A DNA stretch of 17,337 bases. Source: an uncultured Steroidobacter sp. (GTDB lineage Bacteria > Pseudomonadota > Gammaproteobacteria > Steroidobacterales > Steroidobacteraceae). The notes below the pieces were generated by a model. It had not been told where the DNA came from, searched no databases, and worked only from the letters and a program-made list of their open reading frames with translations. The position numbers and the translations under genes were made by a program. The stretch is taken from positions 1-17,337 of the forward strand of contig CAMLEO010000137.1 of NCBI GenBank assembly GCA_946478975.1. The letters run 5' to 3'. Position 1 is the stretch's first letter; each line of letters begins with the position of its first letter. Below, one piece after another: positions 1 to 7,604 of the stretch.

Positions 1-235
1 GTTTTTTTCCATCGTTGAACAGCCTGGCAGCGACGATATAAAGCGACCGGAAGCTGATCGTCCCGCATCCGACCAGCAAAACCAGGATCAGCAGCTCGTC
101 CAGCACTCGTGGCTCGCGAAGGAATGAAGCCACCTGCATCGGCAGCATCAATGCGCCGATGACGAGAGTCACGGCGCAAGGCAGGAAGCAGACGAGAAGT
201 TCCGCCGCCAGAAAGCGCCGCGCCCACCCGTGCAT
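1..235 (-). CDS. Partial small membrane protein of unknown function (5' end only)
   Basis: An open frame runs from an ATG at 235 leftwards off the window edge, giving 78 codons without a stop. Residues 8-31 and about 48-72 are two strongly hydrophobic stretches that look like transmembrane helices, joined by a short charged loop (LREPRVLDE). The N-terminus carries an Arg pair (WARRF) before the first helix, as expected for an inner-membrane protein with its N-terminus in the cytoplasm. Upstream of the ATG there is only a weak purine run (GGGGT) as a ribosome site. I do not recognise the family. It is divergent from the secreted-protein gene starting at 519, so the 283-bp gap should hold promoters for both. 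The open frame plus the helices make a real gene likely, but the fragment is too short for a function. Confidence 0.6.
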   Translation of the reverse strand, partial: MHGWARRFLAAELLVCFLPCAVTLVIGALMLPMQVASFLREPRVLDELLILVLLVGCGTISFRSLYIVAARLFNDGKK

Positions 236-518
236 CTTGTGACTACCCCGACGTTGCGAGTTTCATTGCCGTCGAATACTACCCGAGCCGACACATTGCT
301 GCGTCGATCGCGATCCCGGGAACGTGCGTCCAAACCCTGATTTGCGTTTCCGGTGCAGGCCGGTCATTGACAATGGTCTGCTTGGATTGCAAACATCGCT
401 CGCATCACAAACGACCACGGACGGCGAACAATAATCTGCATCCTTCCGAGCTCTCTTCCCGTCGGTCATGGACAGATGTTGCGCGCTACTGAGATTGATC
501 CACTGTAAGGAGAGCAGG

Positions 519-2156
519 GTGCGCTCGAAACGTCTGGCCGTCATCCGAGCGGCCGCATCGATATGCCTGTGCATGATTGCATGGATAGGAACGGTCGATG
601 CCGCGGGATTCGATTCAACTTATCGAGTGTATCGGGGCGACTTCAATGCCGATGGGCGCACCGATTTGTATATCGCGACGTCGCGAAGACCAACATTGGT
701 CGCTGTCGATGACATTCCTATCGTCATTGCACCGCCGGTAAAAAACGTCGTCCTGCAGTCAAAAACTGATGGCACCTTCACGATGGTTTCGGAGTTCACG
801 CCCGCACAGCGCAGCGCGTTGGCCGCCTGGCAAGCCGCGGACGTGCAGTTTTCGGTTCGAGACTTCGACATGGACGGGGCGGGCGACCTCGAATTGTTCG
901 ATCTCGGCGCGGTCGTGCCGGGTGCGATGGAGCAGATTGTCCTGAGCAATCCGCTCGGCACGGGCGCGCCCAGGAAGCTCATTGCAAAGAACGCGAAGTT
1001 TCAATCGTTCTTCAATGACTTACTCAATGCCAAGATCCGCCCGAATTACTTCGCGGACAATGTGCCCTATAGGGTCAAGAGCAGTCCCGAACCCATCTCG
1101 CGGTCCTATTACGGCAGCATTGTGAGCGCCGGCAGTTCTGCATCGACTTTGTTCGTGCTGTCGCGGTGCCAGCTGACGTATCCGGGAGGGCGTTGTTACC
1201 TGACGTCGCTCGACCCCAGTCCTTGTGTCCAGTCGGGATCGCAGTTCAACGATCGCAACGAGTACATCGGCGAAGGGACGCGTGACGTATGCAACGACTA
1301 TGCGCACGTGTTTGTCTACGTGCCTGGCTCGGTCCAGCTCGAGCCGGATTACTCCGTGTTCGATGCGGACGCGAGAGAGACGGCGGAGATCTTGCAACGA
1401 TTGCAGAGCAACTGCACGGTGTTCACGCCCAGCGCCGACACTGCCCGGATCAACGATATCGTGAGTGGAGTTCTTGGCACGCAAGTCGGAGTGTCATGGG
1501 GCGTCAAGCTGTGGTCGGATCGCGCGCCTCATCCACCCGCACCAGGCGATGAGTTGTTCAACACGCTGGATCCGACCTTCCATCATTACGACGTGTACAA
1601 GCGTGTTTGCAGTATCGGGGAAGCCAACTGTTCCGTTGGCGCAGTCAGGTCGCTGGCGCTCAATTACACGCATCCGAGCCTGCAGATTCAACCGAAGCCC
1701 GCTGTCTTGGACAACACCACCAAGCTGATTGCTTACATACCGTGGTTTTTCTGGCAGATCAAAACGCCCACGGCGTATGTGAAGGAGCTCGGCCCCATCA
1801 CTCAGCGCGGCGTTCAAAGCGGCTACTGGAGCGAAGGAACACAAAATATAACCACCGACGAACATCCCATGTACCCCGGCACCATCACCCGCAAGGTTTT
1901 CCAGGAGGGCGACGATGTCGTTGTCCGTACGCATGGCATTGGGATCAATCGGGCATGGTGTTGGCGGGAGCCGTATGGCTTCTCTCCGGGGCTGGCAGGG
2001 ATACGCATCACCGCGTCGCAGTTGAACAGTCTCTTTGGGGATGACGCGTTCAGGACGGTGGATCGCGTATTGGTGGACAGGTGGCGCACGCAGAATGGTA
2101 ATCCGGCACCGGCTGCAGCGGCTGGAGTGCCGGCGATATCCCTGAAAGCTCAATGA
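519..2156 (+). CDS. Secreted cysteine-rich FG-GAP/VCBS-like protein, function unknown
   Basis: The frame is open from 468, but I place the start at the GTG at 519 because TAAGGAGA lies five bases upstream (506-513) and the protein then begins with a normal Sec signal peptide (basic start, hydrophobic residues 11-26, cleavage near residue 28). That gives 545 residues. Two loops, DFNADGRTD (residues 41-49) and DFDMDGAGD (115-123), have the spaced Asp/Asn/Gly pattern of calcium-binding FG-GAP/VCBS beta-propeller repeats, but only two are visible rather than the seven of a full propeller. The mature part has eight cysteines spread over its middle and C-terminal regions, so disulfide bonds are plausible in the periplasm or outside the cell. 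The C-terminal half matches no family I recognise. No obvious lipobox, membrane anchor or secretion tag is seen. A cell-surface or exported role is inferred only. Confidence 0.8.
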   Translation: MRSKRLAVIRAAASICLCMIAWIGTVDAAGFDSTYRVYRGDFNADGRTDLYIATSRRPTLVAVDDIPIVIAPPVKNVVLQSKTDGTFTMVSEFTPAQRSALAAWQAADVQFSVRDFDMDGAGDLELFDLGAVVPGAMEQIVLSNPLGTGAPRKLIAKNAKFQSFFNDLLNAKIRPNYFADNVPYRVKSSPEPISRSYYGSIVSAGSSASTLFVLSRCQLTYPGGRCYLTSLDPSPCVQSGSQFNDRNEYIGEGTRDVCNDYAHVFVYVPGSVQLEPDYSVFDADARETAEILQRLQSNCTVFTPSADTARINDIVSGVLGTQVGVSWGVKLWSDRAPHPPAPGDELFNTLDPTFHHYDVYKRVCSIGEANCSVGAVRSLALNYTHPSLQIQPKPAVLDNTTKLIAYIPWFFWQIKTPTAYVKELGPITQRGVQSGYWSEGTQNITTDEHPMYPGTITRKVFQEGDDVVVRTHGIGINRAWCWREPYGFSPGLAGIRITASQLNSLFGDDAFRTVDRVLVDRWRTQNGNPAPAAAAGVPAISLKAQ

Positions 2157-2218
2157 TTGCTACTACAGGAATATTCGGTATGGATATGCCGCTACCGGAG
2201 TCTTAGTCGAGCCACCCA

Positions 2219-2271
2219 CTGGCCGCCGAGGTGCAACCGCTGCTTGTGGTTACAGTCGCAGCGACGGCCAG
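2219..2271. repeat. Nested inverted repeat between convergent genes
   Basis: CTGGCCG at 2219-2225 is the exact reverse complement of CGGCCAG at 2265-2271. Inside, GCTGC (2239-2243) pairs with GCAGC (2258-2262). It lies in the 153-bp gap between the convergent secreted-protein gene (stop at 2156) and the M28 peptidase gene (stop at 2310), where a terminator is expected. There is no T-run next to either arm, so it is at best a weak or Rho-assisted stop signal. The rest of the gap shows no other feature. Confidence 0.25.
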
Positions 2272-2309
2272 CAGGTGCCTCATTTTCCCTTGCGCGATCC
2301 GCCGTCAAC

Positions 2310-3794
2310 TCATCTCGTAAACGGCACCGGCGTCAGCCGCCCGAAATTGCCTTGCTTGGTCGCAGCCAGGTACGCAGCTACTGCGTACGCGGCGACGGCT
2401 TGATCGAGTGCTTTCGCATCGACCTTCGACAGCGTGTCGTTCATCGTGTGATGCACGTCGAAGTACAGATTCATATCGTGCGTCAGATCGAGCACCGGCA
2501 CGCCGAGCGAACGAATCGGGCCGAGGTCCGAGCCGCCGTCGGCGGCGTTTTCGCCGGCCTCGATGCCGAGCGGCTGCAGGACATTGCGAATCTTTTCCAG
2601 CGAGCCGAGCGCGTCGGGCGCGATTTGCGATTCGAGCCGCCACACCGGGCCGATGCCCGCATCCGCTTCCATGGCGACGACGTGTTTCAAATGCTCATCG
2701 CCGATGAGTCGCGCATATTCCTTCGCGCCGGAGAGCCCGAATTCCTCGTTTGCAAACAGCACCACACGAATGGTGCGTGCGGGTTTGCGCTCCAGCTTGG
2801 CGATCAAGCGCGCGGCCTCGATCACGATGGCCACACCAGCACCGTCGTCGAGCGCGCCCTGGCCCAGATCCCAGGAATCGAGATGCGCGCCGAGCAGCAC
2901 GATTTCGTTATTGCGCTCGGCGCCGGGGATTTCTCCAATCACGTTCGCCGACCATGCCGGCGGCAGATCGCGGGCTGAAGACTTCAAACGCAGGCGCACC
3001 TGCTTGCTGGTCTTGAGCTGCCGGGACAGCAGATCCGCATCCGGATTCGACAGCGAGAAGGCGGGAATGCGCGGCGCGTTCAAGTCGTAAATCATGCGGC
3101 CGGTGTGTGCGAAACGCTCGTCGGATGTGCCGACCGAGCGAATGACCAACGCGACAGCGCCGAGATTGGCAGCAATGCTCGCGCCTTGCACACGATTCTT
3201 GACAGTTTTGCCGTAGCCCGCGCCGTCGCGCGCTCGTTCCATGCGCTCGCTGAGGAACACGATCTTGCCTTTCATCGAGCCGGGCTGAAGCTCGTTGAGT
3301 GCATCGAACGACGCGACTTCCGCGACCTGCGCTTCAATGCCTTCTTCGCCTGTGCCGCTGCTGCCGCCGAGCGTGGCCGCGACCAGCGGTTGAGCGGGCG
3401 AGCCGAGCAGGGTGACTTCAGTGGTGCCGCGAACCCAGTGTGGAACCAGCACGTCCTGGCTGCGCACGCCGCTGAAGCCGAGTTTGCCCAGGCGGTTCAT
3501 GGCCCAGCGGACCGCGGCTTCATCGCCGGGCGAGCCGGCCGAGCGGGGGCCGACTTCGGTCGACAGCGAGCTCACATGGTCATAGGCGCTGGTGCCTTTT
3601 AGCGCACGGTCGCGCAAAGCGGCCGCCGTTGAGAGGTCAGCTTCGCTCCAGCCGGCGCTCGCGTCGGCGCCCTGGGCCGCAGCCGGGCCGGCTTGGAACT
3701 GAACGGCAAGTGCCAGCAAAAGCGCTGAAAACAGCCTCGTCGCGCCTCCCGAACGGCCGGCGTGCCGAAGCGGCGAGGGAACCCAATCGAGCAT
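2310..3794 (-). CDS. Secreted M28-family zinc metallopeptidase (aminopeptidase/carboxypeptidase type)
   Basis: This exopeptidase-type enzyme probably cleaves peptides in the periplasm or outside the cell. The frame extends to 3839, but the ATG at 3794 has a TAAGGAG site seven bases upstream (3801-3807), giving 494 residues. A signal peptide covers about residues 14-40, with cleavage likely after GPAAA. Residues 120-280 look like the PA (protease-associated) insert, and 290-480 are the M28 catalytic domain. The co-catalytic zinc ligands can all be read: H304 in GAHLDSWD, bridging D316 in LDDGAG, E350/E351 in ANEEFGLSG, D378 in MEADAG and H449 in HHTMNDT. The set is complete, so the enzyme should be active. 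It is transcribed divergently from the cyclase gene at 3941 across a 146-bp gap. Family members vary between aminopeptidase and glutamate carboxypeptidase-like activity, so the exact substrate is open. Confidence 0.93.
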   Translation of the reverse strand: MLDWVPSPLRHAGRSGGATRLFSALLLALAVQFQAGPAAAQGADASAGWSEADLSTAAALRDRALKGTSAYDHVSSLSTEVGPRSAGSPGDEAAVRWAMNRLGKLGFSGVRSQDVLVPHWVRGTTEVTLLGSPAQPLVAATLGGSSGTGEEGIEAQVAEVASFDALNELQPGSMKGKIVFLSERMERARDGAGYGKTVKNRVQGASIAANLGAVALVIRSVGTSDERFAHTGRMIYDLNAPRIPAFSLSNPDADLLSRQLKTSKQVRLRLKSSARDLPPAWSANVIGEIPGAERNNEIVLLGAHLDSWDLGQGALDDGAGVAIVIEAARLIAKLERKPARTIRVVLFANEEFGLSGAKEYARLIGDEHLKHVVAMEADAGIGPVWRLESQIAPDALGSLEKIRNVLQPLGIEAGENAADGGSDLGPIRSLGVPVLDLTHDMNLYFDVHHTMNDTLSKVDAKALDQAVAAYAVAAYLAATKQGNFGRLTPVPFTR

Positions 3795-3940
3795 CGGAAA
3801 CTCCTTAATGATGACCACCGTTGCGTCCCCTGCGGGCACTCCGGCGGGTTATGTAGCGTTGTCGTATACTGCCGCTCACGCACTCCGTTCAGGCAACGGA
3901 CTGCGGGCCGGCGGAGTCGACGTTGAGCGCTTGAGAGGTC

Positions 3941-4855
3941 ATGGGAAAGGACATCGAATTAGCCATCCTGTTTGCCGACGTGGTCGGCAGCACGCGCATC
4001 TACGAAGTGATGGGCGACCTGCGGGCCCGTGACATGATCCTGACCTGCGTCGAGATCATGCGCGCCGCCACGGAACAGAATCATGGCACGGTCATCAAGA
4101 CCATTGGCGACGAAATCATGGCGACGTTCCCGACCGCCAACGATGCCATCAACGCCGGCAGCCGCATGCAGCACGACATCCGCATTCATGCCGAGCTGAA
4201 GGTGGAAGGCCAGCCGATCGCGATTCGCATCGGCGGCCACTTCGGTCCGGTGGTGCTGGAGAACCGCGACATCTTCGGCGCCGCGGTCCATACCGCCAAT
4301 CGCATGACCAGCCAGGCCAAGGCCGGGCAGATCATGATCACCAGTGCCATGGTCGAGCGTCTCGCGCCGGAGTGGCAGTCGGCCGTGCGCCAGATCGACG
4401 TCGCCACGCTCAAGGGCAAGACCAGCGAAGACGAGCTGTTCGAAGTGTTATGGCAAAAGGAAGATGCCACCAGCATGCTGCCCGCGATCGCGCTGGGCGC
4501 CGCGATCTCCTCGCGGGAGAAGCAGCGTTCGCGTCGCCTGCGCCTGCGCTTTCAAGGACAGGAGATCGTCGTCGACGAAAGCCGCGCCAACATCGCCATC
4601 GGTCGCGCAGAAGAAAATGACATCATCGTCAAAGGCAATCTGATTTCCCGCCTGCACGCCAAGATCGAGCTGGTGCGCAACAAGTTTCAACTCATCGACC
4701 AGAGCACCAACGGCACGTTCGTGACCACTCGCGAAGGCGAAGAAGCGTTCGTCCGCCGCGACTCCATGCAGCTCAAAGGCGAGGGCATGATCGGCTTCGG
4801 CCGCGTGCCGGAGCCGAACTCATCGCTGACGATTCGTTACGTCTGCGAAGAATGA
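3941..4855 (+). CDS. Class III adenylate/guanylate cyclase fused to a C-terminal FHA domain
   Basis: A soluble 304-residue protein with no signal peptide or membrane segment. Residues 5-170 are a class III cyclase catalytic domain. The metal-binding aspartates are D13 (FADVVGST) and D57 (IGDEIMATF). K53 (VIKTIGD) and D110 (DIFG) match the purine-selecting Lys/Asp pair of adenylate cyclases, and R121 matches the transition-state Arg. The usual transition-state Asn in VNxAxR is His117 here (VHTANRM), so activity may be altered. Residues 200-300 are an FHA domain with its phosphothreonine-binding signature: G221-R222, S236-R-L-H239 and N257-G-T. The expected role is making cAMP under control of a phosphorylated Ser/Thr partner; that control is inferred. 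The start is supported by GAGAGG a few bases upstream. An SPFH lipoprotein gene follows after 86 bp on the same strand. Confidence 0.92.
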   Translation: MGKDIELAILFADVVGSTRIYEVMGDLRARDMILTCVEIMRAATEQNHGTVIKTIGDEIMATFPTANDAINAGSRMQHDIRIHAELKVEGQPIAIRIGGHFGPVVLENRDIFGAAVHTANRMTSQAKAGQIMITSAMVERLAPEWQSAVRQIDVATLKGKTSEDELFEVLWQKEDATSMLPAIALGAAISSREKQRSRRLRLRFQGQEIVVDESRANIAIGRAEENDIIVKGNLISRLHAKIELVRNKFQLIDQSTNGTFVTTREGEEAFVRRDSMQLKGEGMIGFGRVPEPNSSLTIRYVCEE

Positions 4856-4941
4856 GCCTGGGCGCTCCTTGACTGACTTCAAAGTTCCCGCCGGCGAGGC
4901 GGGTTAGAGTCGGACCCCTGTTCTGGCAAGCACCTCATCAA

Positions 4942-5748
4942 ATGCGCAAGGCACTGCCGTTTCTCGCACTGGCGCTGGTCGCCGCCTCGGGCTGCAGCCG
5001 GTTCGCTCCCGACGCCGGTCATGAATTGGTGCTGGTCAAGAAGCCCTGGTTCTTCGGCCACGGCGGCATCGAGCCCGAGCCGGTGCGCACCGGCTCGACC
5101 TTCGGCGCCGTCACGACCAGCGGCATCGATGTGAACATGCAGCCGGAGCGCTTCGAAGCCGATATTCCCGACAGCATGACCTCCGACGGCGTGCCGATCT
5201 CGTTCCATACCATCGTCACCGCGCGTGTGACCGACTCGGTCAAGCTGATCCGCGATTTCGGGCCGAACTGGTACGTCAACAATCTGGAGCCGTCGTTCAA
5301 GACCATGGTGCGGCAGGCGGTTCGCAAACACGGCATGAACGAAACCGCGATCAGCTCGGAAGCCATCGACCAGATCGACAACGAGATTCGCCAGGGCCTG
5401 GAGAAGTTCGTGGCCGACAAAGGCCTGCCGATCGAGCTGATCACCGTGACGGTCGGCAAAGCCAATCCGCCCGACTCGGTCAAGAATCAACGCATCGAAA
5501 CCGCGGCTCAGCAGCAGCGCATTCAAACCGAACAACAGCGCAAGCTCGCCGAAGACGGGCGCAAGGCCGCCGAAGAAAGTCGCGCTGCCGCCGACAACGC
5601 CTATCGCGAGGCGATGCATCTGTCGCCGGAGCAGTTCCTGCAGCTGGAACACATCAAGATGCAAGCCAGCGTCTGCGGCCCCGAGGGCAAGGGCACCTGC
5701 ACGTTCATTCAGAACGGCGCCACGCCGGTGTACAACCTCGGCCGGTAA
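4942..5748 (+). CDS. SPFH/band-7 domain lipoprotein
   Basis: The 268-residue product begins with a signal sequence ending in a lipobox (AASG-C18), so it should be lipidated at Cys18 and held on a membrane on the periplasmic side. Residues 25-175 resemble an SPFH/band-7 (prohibitin, stomatin, HflK/C-type) domain, with the typical PISFHTIVTARVTD strand and the DxIDNEIRQGLEKF helix. Residues 176-225 are Gln/Glu/Ala/Arg-rich, predicted to form the coiled coil on which these proteins oligomerise. A short C-terminal tail has two Cys residues (C235 and C243) that could pair. SPFH proteins usually scaffold membrane patches or proteases; which partner applies here cannot be told. It follows the cyclase gene by 86 bp, so cotranscription is possible. 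No clear Shine-Dalgarno is visible before the ATG. Confidence 0.82.
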   Translation: MRKALPFLALALVAASGCSRFAPDAGHELVLVKKPWFFGHGGIEPEPVRTGSTFGAVTTSGIDVNMQPERFEADIPDSMTSDGVPISFHTIVTARVTDSVKLIRDFGPNWYVNNLEPSFKTMVRQAVRKHGMNETAISSEAIDQIDNEIRQGLEKFVADKGLPIELITVTVGKANPPDSVKNQRIETAAQQQRIQTEQQRKLAEDGRKAAEESRAAADNAYREAMHLSPEQFLQLEHIKMQASVCGPEGKGTCTFIQNGATPVYNLGR

Positions 5749-5872
5749 TCGCAAGCTCGGCAGCGATTCGGCAACGATCGCCGGCTCCCCGCTGCGCGGC
5801 TCGACGGCCGCTCATGTAATTTTATATTTCTGCAATGTGACTTCTCGGTTAAAGAACACAATCGCAATCCAA

Positions 5873-5890
5873 CTGTCGTACAACTGCAAT
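5873..5890 (+). promoter_or_regulatory. Pho-box-like direct repeat upstream of lipoprotein/receptor pair
   Basis: CTGTCGT (5873-5879), a 4-base spacer ACAA, then CTGCAAT (5884-5890) form two heptamers with an 11-base period. Against the E. coli PhoB half-site CTGTCA(T/C), the matches are 6 of 7 and 5 of 7. It sits 55 bases before the ATG at 5946, in the 197-bp gap after the SPFH gene. Ten bases after it, at 5901-5906, is only a poor -10 (CACACT). The call rests on the motif and spacing alone. The rest of this gap contains an AT-rich patch at about 5816-5830 and no gene. Confidence 0.33.
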
Positions 5891-5945
5891 ATTCGCTCCC
5901 CACACTGCGCGCGAATTTTCTTACAGGGTATTGGGGAGCGACTCG

Positions 5946-7514
5946 ATGAGAACGTTGCGTTGGATGATTGCGAGCGCGGTGGCAGTGGCGCTTGCGGGCT
6001 GCGGTGCCGATGAGATTTCCTCGGCGGGTGCGGGTGGCAATATCACAATCAACAATCCGCCGCCGACCACGACTCCGCCTTCGAACGATCCTCCGCCGAG
6101 CACGGGTGTTCAGCCCGCCACCGGCTGCCCGACCATCGCCGATCCGGCGGGGCTGCGCGATGACGGCACGATCACGGGGCCGACTGGCACGTATCGCGTT
6201 TGCGCTTTGCCGGCGACTTTCACGCGCAGCGCGAGCCTGTCGCGCGTGGCCGGTTTGCTGTACGCCATCGACGGTCGCGTCAACGTCGGCACCGATCTCG
6301 GTCCCACCGCGACTGCGGGCGAGGCGTCCGTTACTTTGACGATTCAGCCGGGCGTCGTGCTGTTTGCGAAGACCGGTACTTCATGGCTCGCGGTCAATCG
6401 CGGCAACACGATCCAAGCCGTCGGTACGGCGGCGTCGCCGATCGTTTTCACCAGCCGTGACAACGTGCTCGGCCTTTCAACGGACGATTCGCAGGGTCAG
6501 TGGGGCGGCGTGGTGCTGATGGGCCGCGCGCCGATCACGGACTGCCGCGCTCCGGGTGCAACTCCTGGCACCGTCGCTTGCGATCGCGACACCGAAGGTG
6601 CGGTGGATCCGGCGGTTTACGGCGGCGCCACTCCCGAAGACAACAGCGGCACGATCGATTACGTGCAGATCCGCTATTCCGGCTACGTGCTCTCCAACAA
6701 CAACGAGCTGCAGTCGCTGACGCTCGAAGGCGTGGGCACGGGCACCAAGATCGATCACTTCCAATCTCACAACAGCTCGGACGACGGCTTCGAAATTTTC
6801 GGCGGTCGCGCCGGCCTGCGTCACGTTGTGGTCACCGGCGCGGACGATGACAACATCGACGTGGACACCGGCTGCAAATGTTCGCTTCAGTATGTCATCG
6901 CGGTCCAGAAGAGCTCCGGCAACCCGGACTCGATGATCGAGCTCGACTCGGCCAACTCGCTGGAAGATCAGACGCCGCGCACGTTCCTCAAGCTCGCGAA
7001 CTTCACGTTCGTCCATCGCAATCCGGCCACCGGCAACCAGGCAGCGATGCTGTTCCGTGGCAAGGCGGATGCGAGCCTGGTGAACGGCGTGGTGACCAGC
7101 CCGATCGCGTGCCTGCGTTTGAACGGCAGCAACATCCTCACCACCGATGCGGCCACCGACAAGATCGGTCCGCCGGTGTTCAACTCGGTGGTCATGCAAT
7201 GTGCCACGCCGGCTTTCGTCGGCACGAGCGGCGTCACTGCCGACCAGGTTGCGACGGCGTTCAACGCGGGTGCTAACAACAACGCTGCGTTTACTACGAC
7301 GCTGACGGGCACATTCGTCAACGGTGCGAATGAAACAGCCGCGGTAGCGACGGATCCGAAGACGGTGGATGCGTCGTTCGATACCACGACCTACGTCGGC
7401 GCGGTCAAGGATGCCAACGACACGTGGTACTCGGGTTGGACCTGCAACTCGGCGACCGCGAACTTCGGTACCAGCGGTACGGCCTGCACCTCGCTGCCGT
7501 CGCTCGCTCAGTAA
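5946..7514 (+). CDS. Beta-helix-like outer-membrane lipoprotein, probable partner of the TonB-dependent receptor
   Basis: The frame opens at a TTG at 5931, but the ATG at 5946 is the likely start: GGGGAG lies seven bases upstream (5933-5938), and the protein then begins with a textbook lipoprotein signal (ALAG-C19), giving 522 residues. A Pro/Thr/Ser-rich flexible linker (about residues 35-57) follows the lipid anchor. The remainder is Gly/Asn/Asp/Thr-rich with repeated short beta-strand patterns (QWGGVVLMGRAP, residues 185-196), as in right-handed parallel beta-helix proteins. Two acidic clusters, SSDDGFEIFGG (277-287) and GADDDNIDVDTG (298-309), could bind calcium. Several cysteines are present, including CKC at 310-312. 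It lies directly upstream of a TonB-dependent receptor gene, so it is probably a surface-exposed or periplasmic substrate-binding partner of that receptor. I infer this pairing; the substrate is unknown. No catalytic motif is recognised. Confidence 0.82.
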   Translation: MRTLRWMIASAVAVALAGCGADEISSAGAGGNITINNPPPTTTPPSNDPPPSTGVQPATGCPTIADPAGLRDDGTITGPTGTYRVCALPATFTRSASLSRVAGLLYAIDGRVNVGTDLGPTATAGEASVTLTIQPGVVLFAKTGTSWLAVNRGNTIQAVGTAASPIVFTSRDNVLGLSTDDSQGQWGGVVLMGRAPITDCRAPGATPGTVACDRDTEGAVDPAVYGGATPEDNSGTIDYVQIRYSGYVLSNNNELQSLTLEGVGTGTKIDHFQSHNSSDDGFEIFGGRAGLRHVVVTGADDDNIDVDTGCKCSLQYVIAVQKSSGNPDSMIELDSANSLEDQTPRTFLKLANFTFVHRNPATGNQAAMLFRGKADASLVNGVVTSPIACLRLNGSNILTTDAATDKIGPPVFNSVVMQCATPAFVGTSGVTADQVATAFNAGANNNAAFTTTLTGTFVNGANETAAVATDPKTVDASFDTTTYVGAVKDANDTWYSGWTCNSATANFGTSGTACTSLPSLAQ

Positions 7515-7529
7515 CTCCACGTGCCTCCG

Positions 7530-7564
7530 GCGGCGGGTCGCGATCACGGGTCGCGATCCGCCGC
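7530..7564 (+). promoter_or_regulatory. Strong intercistronic stem-loop between lipoprotein and receptor genes
   Basis: GCGGCGGGTCGCGA (7530-7543) pairs with TCGCGATCCGCCGC (7551-7564) over 14 base pairs, with one G-U wobble (7537/7557) and a 7-base loop (TCACGGG). It begins 15 bases after the lipoprotein stop and ends 40 bases before the receptor ATG. No T-run follows, so it is unlikely to be a simple intrinsic terminator. Such a hairpin could protect the 3' end of the upstream message or partly stop transcription, setting more lipoprotein than receptor. It also contains an 11-base direct repeat, GGGTCGCGATC, at 7535-7545 and 7548-7558. Confidence 0.7.
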
Positions 7565-7604
7565 AGCGAAGTTTCGAACATCCTCCAGAAGGGTAGGAAT
7601 AAAC

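Noticed and set aside
367..396. Perfect TTGACA (367-372) as a -35 for the secreted-protein gene
   Set aside because: No -10 at 16-18 bases scores above 3 of 6, so I do not call a promoter. The gap must hold promoters, but I cannot place them.
468..518. ATG at 468 as the start of the secreted protein
   Set aside because: It would put 17 extra residues before a normal signal peptide, while the GTG at 519 has an excellent ribosome site at 506-513.
263..574. 103-codon open frame on the - strand at the start of the secreted-protein gene
   Set aside because: It overlaps the signal peptide of the gene starting at 519, has no ribosome site I can defend and no recognisable sequence features.
2157..2978. 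Open frame on the + strand immediately after the secreted-protein gene
   Set aside because: Most of it is antisense to the M28 catalytic domain, whose zinc ligands are all intact. The protein is low-complexity Arg-rich and has no family signature.
3865..3870. TATACT as a -10 for the cyclase-FHA gene
   Set aside because: There is no usable -35 at the standard distance and no extended -10; a 6-base match alone is too weak.
4887..4903. CCCGCC/GGCGGG hairpin between the cyclase and SPFH genes as a terminator
   Set aside because: The stem is only 6 bp and is followed by GTTAGAGT rather than a T-run, so termination here is not supported.
4879..5754. Antisense open frame of 291 codons over the SPFH lipoprotein
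   Set aside because: The + strand frame has a lipobox, an SPFH domain and a coiled coil. The antisense product has none of these and is a composition shadow.
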